A stretch of DNA of 8,530 bases, taken from Candidatus Peregrinibacteria bacterium. Lineage in GTDB: Bacteria; Patescibacteriota; Gracilibacteria; UBA1369; LOWO2-01-FULL-3. A model generated the notes under the pieces. That model saw nothing but the letters and a program-made list of their open reading frames with translations. It searched no databases and was not told where the DNA came from. The position numbers were made by a program, and so were the translations under genes. Positions within the stretch are counted from its first letter, which is position 1, and every line of letters starts with the position of its first letter. Location: positions 1 through 8,530 of the forward strand of contig JACROX010000034.1 in NCBI GenBank assembly GCA_016214225.1. Direction: 5' to 3'. Shown here one piece after another: positions 1 to 8,035 of this stretch.

Positions 1-1118
1 AAATTGCTCCTCGCGTAATTAAAAGGAAATCGGTAAATACTCCGGTTCAAACCGGAATTAAAGCCATTGATTCAATGATTCCGATTGGGCGGGGACAAAG
101 GGAGCTCATAATTGGTGATCGCCAAACAGGGAAAACCGCGATCGCGATAGACGCGATTGTAAATCAGAAGGAAGAGAATATGATTTGTATTTATGTGGCT
201 ATCGGACAAAAAGATTCCAAGATCGCCAAAATAGTCGCGGAGCTTGAAAAGCAAGGTGCGATGGACTATACGATTATTGTAAGAACTTCTTCCTCGGATC
301 CCGCCGCTTTGAGCTATATTGCTCCATTTGCAGGGTGCGCCATGGGAGAGTATTTTTTGGATCAAGGGAAAGATGTTCTTGTTATTTATGATGATTTATC
401 AAAGCATGCGTGGGCTTATCGTGAAATTTCATTGCTTCTCAGAAGACCGCCTGGACGCGAAGCTTATCCCGGAGATATTTTCTATCTTCATTCAAGGCTT
501 TTGGAAAGGGCTTGCAGGCTTGATGATAAATACGGAGGAGGTTCTTTGACTGCTCTTCCTATTATTGAAACTCAAGCAGGCGATGTGTCGGCGTATATTC
601 CGACAAATGTAATTTCCATTACCGATGGGCAGATTTATCTTGAATCCGATCTTTTTTATAAAGGTATTCGTCCCGCTTTGAATGTCGGACTTTCCGTTTC
701 ACGCGTGGGTTCCGCCGCGCAGATTAAAGCCATGAAAAAAGTTGCGGGAAAGCTGAAACTTGAACTTGCCCAGTACAGAGAACTTGCCGTGTTTGCCCAG
801 TTTGGTTCGGATTTGGACGAAGCCACAAAAAAACAATTGAATAAAGGTGACAGGCTTACCGAAATATTGAAGCAAAAACAATACGCCGCTGTTGCGGTTG
901 AGAGGCAGGTTGTGATTTTATACGCGGGAATCAATGATTATCTTGAGCATGTTCCCGTAAATAAAGTTGGTGAATATGAAATGAAACTTTATTCTTATAT
1001 TGAGGCCAGACATGGGGATGTGTTCAAGGGAATAAAGGAAAAGAAGGAGCTTACTCCGGAGCTTGAGGAAAATCTTAAAAAAACTCTTATCGAATTTAAT
1101 AAAGAAGTAAAATTTTAA
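1..1118 (+). CDS. atpA: F1 ATP synthase subunit alpha, 5' end outside window
   Basis: The alpha subunit forms the non-catalytic nucleotide-binding part of the F1 hexamer and completes the catalytic sites of beta. The frame is open from base 3, so the ATG at 75 is internal. About 371 residues are present, and by comparison with E. coli AtpA (513 residues) roughly 130 N-terminal residues are missing. Visible in order: the conserved lead-in [20 protein letters not shown], the Walker A loop GDRQTGKT just after it, the [20 protein letters not shown] block typical of alpha, and [10 protein letters not shown], whose Arg corresponds to the arginine finger (E. coli alpha R376). The C-terminal helical domain runs to the TAA stop. 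The gene is followed after 6 nt by atpG, so the two are surely cotranscribed. The product is certain; only the 5' end is unknown. Confidence 0.97.
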   Translation, partial: IAPRVIKRKSVNTPVQTGIKAIDSMIPIGRGQRELIIGDRQTGKTAIAIDAIVNQKEENMICIYVAIGQKDSKIAKIVAELEKQGAMDYTIIVRTSSSDPAALSYIAPFAGCAMGEYFLDQGKDVLVIYDDLSKHAWAYREISLLLRRPPGREAYPGDIFYLHSRLLERACRLDDKYGGGSLTALPIIETQAGDVSAYIPTNVISITDGQIYLESDLFYKGIRPALNVGLSVSRVGSAAQIKAMKKVAGKLKLELAQYRELAVFAQFGSDLDEATKKQLNKGDRLTEILKQKQYAAVAVERQVVILYAGINDYLEHVPVNKVGEYEMKLYSYIEARHGDVFKGIKEKKELTPELEENLKKTLIEFNKEVKF

Positions 1119-1124
1119 AGAACA

Positions 1125-2039
1125 ATGCCAAATTCCGTTAAGGATATAAAAAGGAAAATCAAGTCTGTTAAGTCCACTCGCCAGATTACGAAGGCGATGG
1201 AGCTTGTGGCGACTTCAAAGATGAAAAAAGCTGTTGAGGGGGCGGTAAATCTACGTTCTTACGGCTATCTTTCTTTAAATATTCTTTCAAAACTTTCAAA
1301 GAAATTTCAATATCTGCATAAATATTTGCAAGAGCGTGAAGTTAAGAATGTTTTGATTGTCTTTTTTACAACCGATAAAGGTCTTTGCGGAGGACTTAAC
1401 ACGAATCTTTTTAAGAAAATAACACAGGTTATTGATAATATTGTCAAAGAGTATCCGGCTTCAGGGATTCATTTTATTGCTTCAGGTAAAAAGGGAGCTG
1501 AATTTTTACATAGAATTGGGAAGGAATTGACAATGGTTTTTCCGGCTTATTCAATCAGACCTAAATTTTCCGATATTTTTGCGATGAGCAAGGCCGCCGT
1601 CAGAGGTTTTGAAAAGGGTGATTACGATAAAGTGATTTTGATTTATCCCGATTTCGTTTCCACTTTGTTACAAAAACCCGTGGCAAAGACTCTTCTCCCG
1701 TTTTCGATTGAAGTGTTTAAACAAATGGTTGATGAACTTGGCTCTAAATTTACACAAGTTGCTGTCCCAAATGAAAAAGATTTTGATTATAAACTTGAGC
1801 CGTCGCCTCTTTATATTGTTGAAAATATTATTCCTCAACTTATCGAAATGCAGATGTATCAGGCTGTTTTGGAAAGCGGAGCATCCGAGCATAGCGCCAG
1901 AATGGTGGCGATGCAGAACGCGACACAGGCGGCGGATGATCTTATGGGAGATTTAGTGCTTACATTTAATCAAGCAAGACAGTCGGCAATTACCGCGGAA
2001 ATCGCTGAAATCGCCGCAAGTTCTTCAGTTATTTCATAA
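1125..2039 (+). CDS. atpG: F1 ATP synthase subunit gamma
   Basis: Gamma is the central rotary shaft inside the alpha/beta hexamer and couples proton flow through Fo to catalysis. The protein has 304 residues, slightly longer than the usual 285-290. The N-terminal helix is diagnostic (KSTRQITKAMELVATSKM, about residues 16-33). The Rossmann-like middle carries TTDKGLCGGLN (about 82-92). The C-terminal coiled-coil helix contains MQNATQAADDLMGDL and the ending QARQSAITAEIAEI. The ATG lies 6 nt after the atpA stop; the only upstream purine run is a weak AAAG, and no alternative start fits the conserved N-terminus better. The TAA stop is 12 nt before atpD. No truncation or frameshift is visible. 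Confidence 0.97.
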   Translation: MPNSVKDIKRKIKSVKSTRQITKAMELVATSKMKKAVEGAVNLRSYGYLSLNILSKLSKKFQYLHKYLQEREVKNVLIVFFTTDKGLCGGLNTNLFKKITQVIDNIVKEYPASGIHFIASGKKGAEFLHRIGKELTMVFPAYSIRPKFSDIFAMSKAAVRGFEKGDYDKVILIYPDFVSTLLQKPVAKTLLPFSIEVFKQMVDELGSKFTQVAVPNEKDFDYKLEPSPLYIVENIIPQLIEMQMYQAVLESGASEHSARMVAMQNATQAADDLMGDLVLTFNQARQSAITAEIAEIAASSSVIS

Positions 2040-3425
<1,386 letters not shown>

Positions 3426-3434
3426 TCATTTTTA

Positions 3435-3875
3435 ATGAGTAAGCAGATTGAATTAAAAATAGTTACGCCAGAAAAAGTCTTATATCAAGGACTTGTTGAC
3501 AGTGTGTCTCTTCCGACAATGGAAGGGGAGATAACGATTTTACCGGATCATATTCCCATTATTTCAGCTATCAAAGCCGGTGAGTTGAAGATGAAAATTG
3601 ATGGTAAATATCAGTATTTTTCAATAACAAGAGGTGTCGCGGAAGTTGATGGCAAGACTATAACTTTGCTTACCGACGCGGCTGAATCGGTTCATGAAAT
3701 AGATGAAAAAAGAGCGCAGGAAGCCAAGGAAAGAGCGCAGGCCATTATGTCGGAAAAGAGGCATGATGAAGAGTCTTATGCTGACGCGGTTGTTCAAATG
3801 GAGAGAGCTCTTTCAAGAATTAAAATCGCTAAAAAAAGGAGTAGGGGACAATCGTCCACTTCTTCGCAACAATAA
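3435..3875 (+). CDS. atpC: F1 ATP synthase subunit epsilon
   Basis: Epsilon binds gamma and the c-ring and can act as a regulatory brake on ATP hydrolysis. It has 146 residues, within the normal range (about 130-140) with a slightly longer tail. The N-terminal beta-sandwich shows the family pattern LKIVTPEKVLYQG (7-19), GEITILPDHIPIIS (31-44) and GVAEVDGKTITLLTDAAE (67-84). The rest is a charged helical hairpin (about 86-135) ending in a Ser/Gln-rich low-complexity tail. The ATG is 9 nt after the atpD stop, and no Shine-Dalgarno is visible in the short T-rich gap. In typical operons atpC ends the cluster, but here two further Fo-related genes follow on the same strand. Confidence 0.96.
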   Translation: MSKQIELKIVTPEKVLYQGLVDSVSLPTMEGEITILPDHIPIISAIKAGELKMKIDGKYQYFSITRGVAEVDGKTITLLTDAAESVHEIDEKRAQEAKERAQAIMSEKRHDEESYADAVVQMERALSRIKIAKKRSRGQSSTSSQQ

Positions 3876-3884
3876 TATTTTTGC

Positions 3885-4169
3885 ATGGTTAAAATTTTAA
3901 AAAAGGCGGCTGGCGGCGCCGATAAAAATGTCAAAGCATGGACGGCTTATCAATTGGCCATGAATCTTGGTTATATGATTGTTCTTCCGATTCTCGCGTT
4001 TGCCATTGGTGGCGTTTTGCTTGATAAGTATTTCGATAGTTTCCCGATATTTATATTTACCGGTTTTCTTTTGGCTATGGTTTCGGGGCTTACCGTTGTC
4101 TATATTAAGACGAAAGATATAATCGTGCAGGGAGTCGGTCAGGGGAAAAGTTCTAAAAATAATAAATAA
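3885..4169 (+). CDS. AtpZ/AtpI-like small membrane protein
   Basis: This 94-residue protein has two predicted membrane helices (about 26-45 and 54-74), joined by the short segment GGVLLDKYFDSFPI. A Gly-containing first helix followed by LLDKYF and a second helix ending VVYIKTKD is the pattern of the AtpZ/AtpI group (putative F1Fo assembly or Mg2+/Ca2+-associated subunit, AtpZ Pfam family). Members usually lie just upstream of atpB and have been proposed to help c-ring assembly. Direct coupling to atpB (11 nt downstream) supports this, although the pair lies after atpC instead of at the operon start. The ATG is 9 nt after the atpC stop and lacks a clear ribosome binding site. AtpZ and AtpI cannot be separated with confidence here, so no symbol is given. 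Confidence 0.8.
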   Translation: MVKILKKAAGGADKNVKAWTAYQLAMNLGYMIVLPILAFAIGGVLLDKYFDSFPIFIFTGFLLAMVSGLTVVYIKTKDIIVQGVGQGKSSKNNK

Positions 4170-4180
4170 ATTTATAATAA

Positions 4181-4939
4181 ATGGCTAGTTTTATACCACC
4201 AACACTCGCGTCAGAAACAATATTTTCAATAGGAACTTTTGAAGTTAGAAATACTTTGATTACCGATGTTTTTACTCTTGTTTTGCTTGTTGTTGTCGGA
4301 CTTTTGGTTAAAAGAAAAAATTATCAACTTGTGCCTCACGGTATTCAAAATTTTGTGGAAGTTTTAGTCGGGGGATTGTTTGATTTTTTTAACAGTATTG
4401 TTGGAGATGAAGATAAAACGAAAAAATTTTTTCCGATCGTGGCAACTATTTTCTTTTATGTGATTATATCAAATTGGATGGGGCTTTTGCCGGGATTCGG
4501 AAGTATCGGAATTTTTGAGGAGCATGAAGGAGCAATGACTCTTGTGCCTTTCTTTAGATCCAATTATGCCGATGTGAATATGACATTCGCTATAGCTTTG
4601 ATTTCCGTAACTGCGTGTCAGGTATTTGGTTTTTCGATGCTTGGATTCAAACATTATGCGGGAAAGTTTTTTATCAATCCTTTGAAAAATCCCGTTGGAA
4701 GTTTCGTCGGACTTTTGGAACTTATGTCGGAATTTTCAAAAATGATCTCGTTCTCTTTTCGTCTTTTTGGGAATGTTTTTGCCGGTGAAGTTTTGCTTTT
4801 GGTTATAACTTTTCTTGTGCCTTTTATCGCTCCTTTGCCTTTTTACGGGTTGGAACTTTTTGTCGGATTTATACAGGCATTGGTGTTCAGTTTTCTAACA
4901 TTGATATTTTTGCAGATTGCAACTACGGAGCATCACTAG
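4181..4939 (+). CDS. atpB: Fo ATP synthase subunit a
   Basis: Subunit a forms the two proton (or cation) half-channels beside the c-ring. It has 252 residues with five or six hydrophobic helices. The essential Arg of helix 5 is present in FSFRLFGNVFAGE (R194, matching E. coli R210). Q232 in GFIQALVF matches E. coli Q252. E203 occupies the E. coli E219 position, and the position matching H245 is also Glu (E225), so both half-channel positions are acidic. The ATG follows an AT-rich gap without a Shine-Dalgarno. The gene ends in TAG at 4937-4939, the only TAG stop among the complete genes here, and this stop is part of the direct repeat flanking the palindromic element that follows. No subunit c, b or delta gene comes next, unlike the standard order. 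Confidence 0.96.
   Translation: MASFIPPTLASETIFSIGTFEVRNTLITDVFTLVLLVVVGLLVKRKNYQLVPHGIQNFVEVLVGGLFDFFNSIVGDEDKTKKFFPIVATIFFYVIISNWMGLLPGFGSIGIFEEHEGAMTLVPFFRSNYADVNMTFAIALISVTACQVFGFSMLGFKHYAGKFFINPLKNPVGSFVGLLELMSEFSKMISFSFRLFGNVFAGEVLLLVITFLVPFIAPLPFYGLELFVGFIQALVFSFLTLIFLQIATTEHH
4933..4939. repeat. Left target-site duplication TCACTAG
   Basis: TCACTAG occurs here and again at 5059-5065, exactly flanking the palindromic element. If the next base is counted, the repeats are TCACTAGA and TCACTAGT (7 of 8 identical). The last three bases are the atpB stop codon, so the insertion left the reading frame of atpB intact. Confidence 0.7.
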
Positions 4940-5058
4940 AGGACTCTGTAAGAGTACCAGATACAAGGCGAAAATCAAATTTTGATCGCAGTGTACTACC
5001 GGTACATGAGGATCAAAATTTGATTTTCAACGCAGTAGATGGTACTTTTACAGAGTCC
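4940..5058. mobile_element. MITE-like 118-119 bp palindromic element
   Basis: The terminal inverted repeats begin GGACTCTGTAA at 4941 and end with the complementary bases at 5058. The outer 19 bp differ at one position, a G-to-A change that still allows a G-U pair. After a poorly matched internal patch, the arms share 18 identical complementary bases (GAAAATCAAATTTTGATC on the left). Each arm also holds its own small palindrome, ATCAAA-N-TTTGAT (4974-4986 and 5012-5024). At the centre, TGTAC (4992-4996) pairs with GTACA (5002-5006) around a TACCG loop. There is no coding capacity. A direct repeat of TCACTAG on both sides supports transposition. The GG-starting ends and a 7-8 bp duplication are reminiscent of IS1595-type elements, but that assignment is only an inference. 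The transcript would form a very long hairpin, so it may also stop or process the atp mRNA. Confidence 0.75.
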
Positions 5059-5065
5059 TCACTAG
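5059..5065. repeat. Right target-site duplication TCACTAG
   Basis: This is the second copy of the 7 bp direct repeat, directly after the right terminal inverted repeat. Removing the element together with one copy joins the atpB end to TATAAATGATGTATGG, which would give atpB and the next gene a gap of about 12 nt, the same spacing as the other genes in the operon. Confidence 0.7.
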
Positions 5066-5071
5066 TATAAA
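5066..5071 (+). promoter_or_regulatory. Possible -10 box (TATAAA) for a leaderless TerC-like mRNA
   Basis: TATAAA ends 6 nt before the ATG at 5078, the spacing expected between a -10 box and a transcription start, so the first transcribed base could be the A of the start codon. The matching -35 position would fall inside the right arm of the palindromic element (TACTTT at 5043-5048, a poor match to TTGACA). No Shine-Dalgarno is present. The signal is weak, because AT-rich sequence produces such matches easily. Confidence 0.3.
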
Positions 5072-5077
5072 TGATGT

Positions 5078-6001
5078 ATGGAATTTTTTTTCATGATACT
5101 AACGGTTCTCGGGCTTTGTCTGTTTGAGACGATTTCGAGTATTGATAATGCCGTGATAAACGCGGAAGTGCTGTCGACCATGAGCGCGAAGGGCAGAAAG
5201 TGGTTTTTGTTTTGGGGGCTTTTATTCGCGGTTTTTTTGATCAGAGGATTACTTCCTTGGCTTATTATTTATTTTGTAAATCCATCGCTTGGGTTTATCG
5301 GTTCGTTTACGGCGGCTTTTTCCAGCGATCCGAGCGTGCAAAAATCCGTTGAGGCCGCAGCTCCGATTTTGCTTTCGGGAGGCGGAGTGTTTTTGATTTT
5401 TTTATTTTTTCATTGGTTGTTTTTGGAGGATAAACATTTTGGACTTCCACGATTCGAAAGATTTTTTATTGAGAAAGGAGTTTGGTTCTATGCTGTTGTA
5501 AGCGTGATTCTTTCCGCGCTGGTTTGGTATGCGCTACAAATGAATTCCATGATGGCATTTGGCGCGGTTGTCGGGTCGACCGCGTTTTTTATTACTCATG
5601 GATTTAAACAAAACGCCGAACAGCGCGAAAAATCCTTGATGACCGGACATTTGTCCGACATAAGTAAAATCCTTTATCTTGAAGTTATTGACGCGACTTT
5701 TTCAATAGATGGAGTGCTTGGCGCGTTTGCTTTTACGCTTTCCGTTCCGCTTATTTTAATCGGGAACGGGCTTGGAGCCGTAGTTGTGCGACAATTGACG
5801 GTGCATAATATCGAGAACATCAAAAAATATGTTTATCTGAAAAACGGGGCGATGTACTCGATTCTTATTTTGGGAGTGATAATGGTTTTGGATGCTTTTG
5901 GAGTTGAAATTCCCCAGTGGGTAAGTCCTGTCGCTACGTTTTCAATAATTGGGTTTTTCTTTTTGAAATCCAGGGCTCATTTAAAACGATTATCCGTCTA
6001 A
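5078..6001 (+). CDS. DUF475 / TerC-family integral membrane protein
   Basis: This 307-residue, strongly hydrophobic protein has about seven to nine membrane segments (for example near 3-18, 42-66, 98-117, 134-152, 157-175, 220-237, 258-274 and 281-297). Two acidic membrane motifs mark the TerC-like superfamily: FETISSIDNAVINAE (16-30) and LEVIDATFSIDGVLGAFA (201-218). Their Asp and Glu residues are likely metal or ion ligands. TerC relatives are linked to tellurite resistance and, in some bacteria, to manganese export or metal loading of secreted proteins; the DUF475 subgroup has no settled role that I know of. The ATG at 5078 lacks a Shine-Dalgarno; M6 at 5093 is an alternative start, but the first option keeps helix 1 complete. 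Before the palindromic element inserted, this gene probably sat directly behind atpB and may have been the last gene of the operon. Confidence 0.85.
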   Translation: MEFFFMILTVLGLCLFETISSIDNAVINAEVLSTMSAKGRKWFLFWGLLFAVFLIRGLLPWLIIYFVNPSLGFIGSFTAAFSSDPSVQKSVEAAAPILLSGGGVFLIFLFFHWLFLEDKHFGLPRFERFFIEKGVWFYAVVSVILSALVWYALQMNSMMAFGAVVGSTAFFITHGFKQNAEQREKSLMTGHLSDISKILYLEVIDATFSIDGVLGAFAFTLSVPLILIGNGLGAVVVRQLTVHNIENIKKYVYLKNGAMYSILILGVIMVLDAFGVEIPQWVSPVATFSIIGFFFLKSRAHLKRLSV

Positions 6002-6006
6002 AATTA

Positions 6007-6029
6007 GGGTGTTCTTAAACGGAACATCC
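6007..6029. terminator. Weak stem-loop between convergent genes
   Basis: GGGTGTTC (6007-6014) can pair with GAACATCC (6022-6029) around a 7-nt loop, an 8 bp stem with one G-U pair on the + strand. On the - strand that pair becomes an A-C mismatch, but the stem is followed by a short TAATTTTA stretch. It lies just past the TerC-like stop and spans the stop codon of the - strand gene. It could act as a modest terminator, but there is no proper T-run on the + strand. Confidence 0.3.
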
Positions 6030-6929
6030 TCCTCCTCCCGAAGAAGCTGCTGGGGTGATTTCCGAAACAATTTGACTGTACCCCGTTCTACTTGAGAAAT
6101 TAATCCCCAAAACTTCTTTCGGATTTACGTCTTCCCAATCCAAACTTTTTTTCATTTTCATATATTTCCCGATTGTCAGATATGTGTCCGGGAACCAGTA
6201 TGAATTTACAATCAGCGCGTTTTCATACATTTTTTCTTCGCTTAATCCTTGCGAAGCCATTAGCTCAAGCAAGCCGAGCATCGCCATTCCGTGATTGCAA
6301 TCGGGGAAATATGTTGAGTTGTTACAACATGGTCTGTAAATATTTCTTGAAACTTCTTCCACGCGTTTTTGTTGGTCTTCCGTGAGTGTTATCATTTTGT
6401 GTTTCGAATAATGATCCATTGGATTTCCTTTCCCTATTGTCCATCCGCCTGTTGACGCGAAGCCCTGCGCGCCTCCATACTGCGGATCCGTCATCGGGCC
6501 TTTTTCGAGTATGGCGTTTTTATTTCCGATACCGACAGCCCAAAACATGTTTAATAAAAACTGCGAATTTTGCGGCGTTATTTTGATATTTCCATAATCT
6601 TTGCCGTATAAAAAGGCTTTTTCTTCTTCGTTAAGTCCTCCTCTTTTTGTGTATAGAGATTCAAATTTTTGTGAATCGATTGTGCCGGTTGTTGTTAATT
6701 GCGATCCCAAGTCGCCCCATTTGACCGGTAATGTTACTCCTTCTTTCGGTATGACTTTCCCCTGTAAATTCTCCATGTCTTTTTTCTCTTCTTCAAGGCT
6801 TGTTATCGCGGCTTTGTTGCCATATTTAAGCTGAGCTATGTATATGACTGAGCCTGAAATTATGATTGCCGAAAATATTATACTGATTGGCAAGAGTATG
6901 TTTTTTTTGGATGATTTTCTTTTTTTCAT
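6015..6929 (-). CDS. Membrane-anchored Cys-rich protein of unknown function
   Basis: The protein has 304 residues. A Lys-rich start (MKKRKSSKKN) and one hydrophobic segment (about 11-32) indicate an uncleaved anchor or signal sequence with the body outside the membrane. There follows a short charged helix (about 45-55) and a globular domain. LPVKWGDLG (67-75) and GTIDSQKFESLYTKRGGL (82-99) lead into PQYGGAQGFASTGGW (149-163) and then the striking IYRPCCNNSTYFPDCNHGMA (197-216). There C201, C202, C211 and H213 could bind a metal or form disulfides. The tail is SSGGGGCSV, with a lone Cys two residues before the end. I cannot name the family. My unverified impression is that similar proteins with a Gly-rich Cys tail occur in Patescibacteria. 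The ATG at 6929 has no Shine-Dalgarno. The gene is convergent with the TerC-like gene and divergent from rlmN. Confidence 0.8.
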   Translation of the reverse strand: MKKRKSSKKNILLPISIIFSAIIISGSVIYIAQLKYGNKAAITSLEEEKKDMENLQGKVIPKEGVTLPVKWGDLGSQLTTTGTIDSQKFESLYTKRGGLNEEEKAFLYGKDYGNIKITPQNSQFLLNMFWAVGIGNKNAILEKGPMTDPQYGGAQGFASTGGWTIGKGNPMDHYSKHKMITLTEDQQKRVEEVSRNIYRPCCNNSTYFPDCNHGMAMLGLLELMASQGLSEEKMYENALIVNSYWFPDTYLTIGKYMKMKKSLDWEDVNPKEVLGINFSSRTGYSQIVSEITPAASSGGGGCSV

Positions 6930-6939
6930 TTTGAAAATA

Positions 6940-6945
6940 GTTATA
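6940..6945 (-). promoter_or_regulatory. Possible -10 box (TATAAC) for the Cys-rich protein gene
   Basis: Read on the - strand, TATAAC ends 10 nt before the ATG at 6929, which would give a leader of only about 3-4 nt. This fits the absence of a Shine-Dalgarno, but there is no convincing -35 box. An alternative on the same strand uses the TTGCAA at 6984-6989 with TATACC 17 nt downstream. Confidence 0.25.
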
Positions 6946-6949
6946 GGCG

Positions 6950-6964
6950 TACCGTGTACAGGTA
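6950..6964. promoter_or_regulatory. Imperfect palindrome TACCGTGTACAGGTA, possible operator
   Basis: TACC and GGTA flank the self-complementary core TGTACA with one extra base on the left side. It lies 21-35 nt upstream of the start of the Cys-rich protein gene, in the divergent promoter region, where a repressor could act. A single short imperfect palindrome in a 109 bp gap is weak evidence. Confidence 0.2.
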
Positions 6965-6983
6965 TATAGGGTTTTATTTAAGT

Positions 6984-7012
6984 TTGCAAGTTTTATGTCA
7001 TTTTGAGATACT
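6984..7012 (+). promoter_or_regulatory. Predicted sigma70-type promoter of rlmN
   Basis: TTGCAA (6984-6989) and GATACT (7007-7012) are separated by exactly 17 nt, and each matches the consensus hexamer at four of six positions. Transcription would begin near 7019, leaving a leader of about 20 nt that contains the Shine-Dalgarno. This is the best-formed promoter in the window. TTGCAA is self-complementary, so it could also serve the divergent gene. Confidence 0.5.
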
Positions 7013-7027
7013 TTGTCGGCTTGAGTT

Positions 7028-7033
7028 AAAGGA
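7028..7033 (+). promoter_or_regulatory. Shine-Dalgarno AAAGGA before rlmN
   Basis: AAAGGA stands 5 nt before the ATG at 7039 and fixes this start. It is the only convincing Shine-Dalgarno in the window, since the other genes start after AT-rich sequence without a purine box. Confidence 0.65.
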
Positions 7034-7038
7034 AAACT

Positions 7039-8031
7039 ATGAATGTAGAAAAATTGGATGACATTTTGAAAGATTTTCCCGCTTACAGGAAGAAGCAAGT
7101 TTTGGCTTATATGTTTAAAAATTTCGTTTCCGATTTTGACGAGATGACTTCTCTTCCAAAAGATTTGAGGGAAATTTTAAAGAAAAATTGTTCTTTGGAA
7201 ATTAATTCCGACATGTATATTTCCGATGATTTGGAGACTTATAAATCTCTTATAACTCTTAGTGACGGGAAGAAAATTGAAGCGGTTTTGATGAAGCATG
7301 ACGATAAAAGAAATACGGTTTGCGTCTCTTCGCAGGTCGGATGTCCCGTCGGATGCGAATTTTGCGCTACCGGACGGATGGGATTTACGAGGAATTTAAC
7401 CGTGGATGAAATTCTTTTGCAAGTTGTTCTTTTTGAAAGACTTTTAAAAAAAGAAAATAGCCGTGTTACGAATGTTGTTTTTATGGGCATGGGAGAGCCG
7501 ATGTTTAATTATGAAAATGTTATGTCCGCAGTGAGACTGTTGAACAGTAAGGGATTTTTTGGAATCGCGGCGCGGCATATTTCCATTTCAACCTCGGGAA
7601 TTGTTGGCGGGATAAAGCGTTTGATGGAGGAAAAACTTCAAATAAATCTCGCGATTTCTTTCCATGCTCCAACCGACGAAAAGAGATCCAAAATTATGCC
7701 GATAAATAAAAACTTTGGAATTTCGGCTATTGTTTCGGCTTTAAAAGAATATATTTTGAAAACAAAAAGGCGAGTAATGATTGAATATATTTTGATCGAT
7801 CATATTAACGACTTTGAGGCCGATGCTTATAAACTTGCTGATATTGTAAAAGGGGATTATTTCTTTGTGAATCTGATTCCATATAATCCGACCGGAGAAT
7901 TTAAACCTTCATTTTCCGAAAGGGTGAAAAAGTTTAAAGAAATTTTGAAAGGAAGAGGGATTACGGTTACTCAAAGATATCGTTTTGGACGCGGAATAAA
8001 GGCTGCTTGCGGACAATTGGCGGTGAAGTAA
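7039..8031 (+). CDS. rlmN: 23S rRNA (A2503-C2) / tRNA (A37-C2) methyltransferase RlmN
   Basis: RlmN is a radical-SAM enzyme that places a methyl group on C2 of A2503 in 23S rRNA, and in some bacteria on A37 of tRNAs. It works through a transient methyl-Cys. The protein has 330 residues, shorter than E. coli RlmN (384) mainly at the ends. The N-terminal RNA-binding part shows the family pattern FPAYRKKQVLAYMF (13-26) and DFDEMTSLPKDLR (32-44). The iron-sulfur motif CPVGCEFC gives C102, C106 and C109. C95 in TVCVSSQVGC and C324 in KAACGQL match the two catalytic cysteines of E. coli (C118, C355), so the enzyme should be active. MGMGEP (149-154) and the closing RYRFGRGIKAACGQ are also typical. 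Start and promoter are well supported. The TAA stop is separated by 4 bases from the stop of the convergent gene. Confidence 0.96.
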   Translation: MNVEKLDDILKDFPAYRKKQVLAYMFKNFVSDFDEMTSLPKDLREILKKNCSLEINSDMYISDDLETYKSLITLSDGKKIEAVLMKHDDKRNTVCVSSQVGCPVGCEFCATGRMGFTRNLTVDEILLQVVLFERLLKKENSRVTNVVFMGMGEPMFNYENVMSAVRLLNSKGFFGIAARHISISTSGIVGGIKRLMEEKLQINLAISFHAPTDEKRSKIMPINKNFGISAIVSALKEYILKTKRRVMIEYILIDHINDFEADAYKLADIVKGDYFFVNLIPYNPTGEFKPSFSERVKKFKEILKGRGITVTQRYRFGRGIKAACGQLAVK

Positions 8032-8035
8032 GGCC

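Noticed and set aside
75..77. ATG at 75 as the true start of atpA.
   Set aside because: The frame is open and conserved upstream to base 3, and a start here would fall close before the P-loop and remove the N-terminal domain.
4173..4178. TATAAT just before atpB as a promoter.
   Set aside because: It ends 2 nt before the ATG, so transcription would begin inside the gene. There is no -35 match, and the operon reads through.
4997..5006. The similarity between the centre of the palindromic element (TACCGGTACA) and the operator-like TACCGTGTACAGGTA at 6950-6964 as a shared regulator site.
   Set aside because: Both are short and built from GTAC, so chance resemblance is likely.
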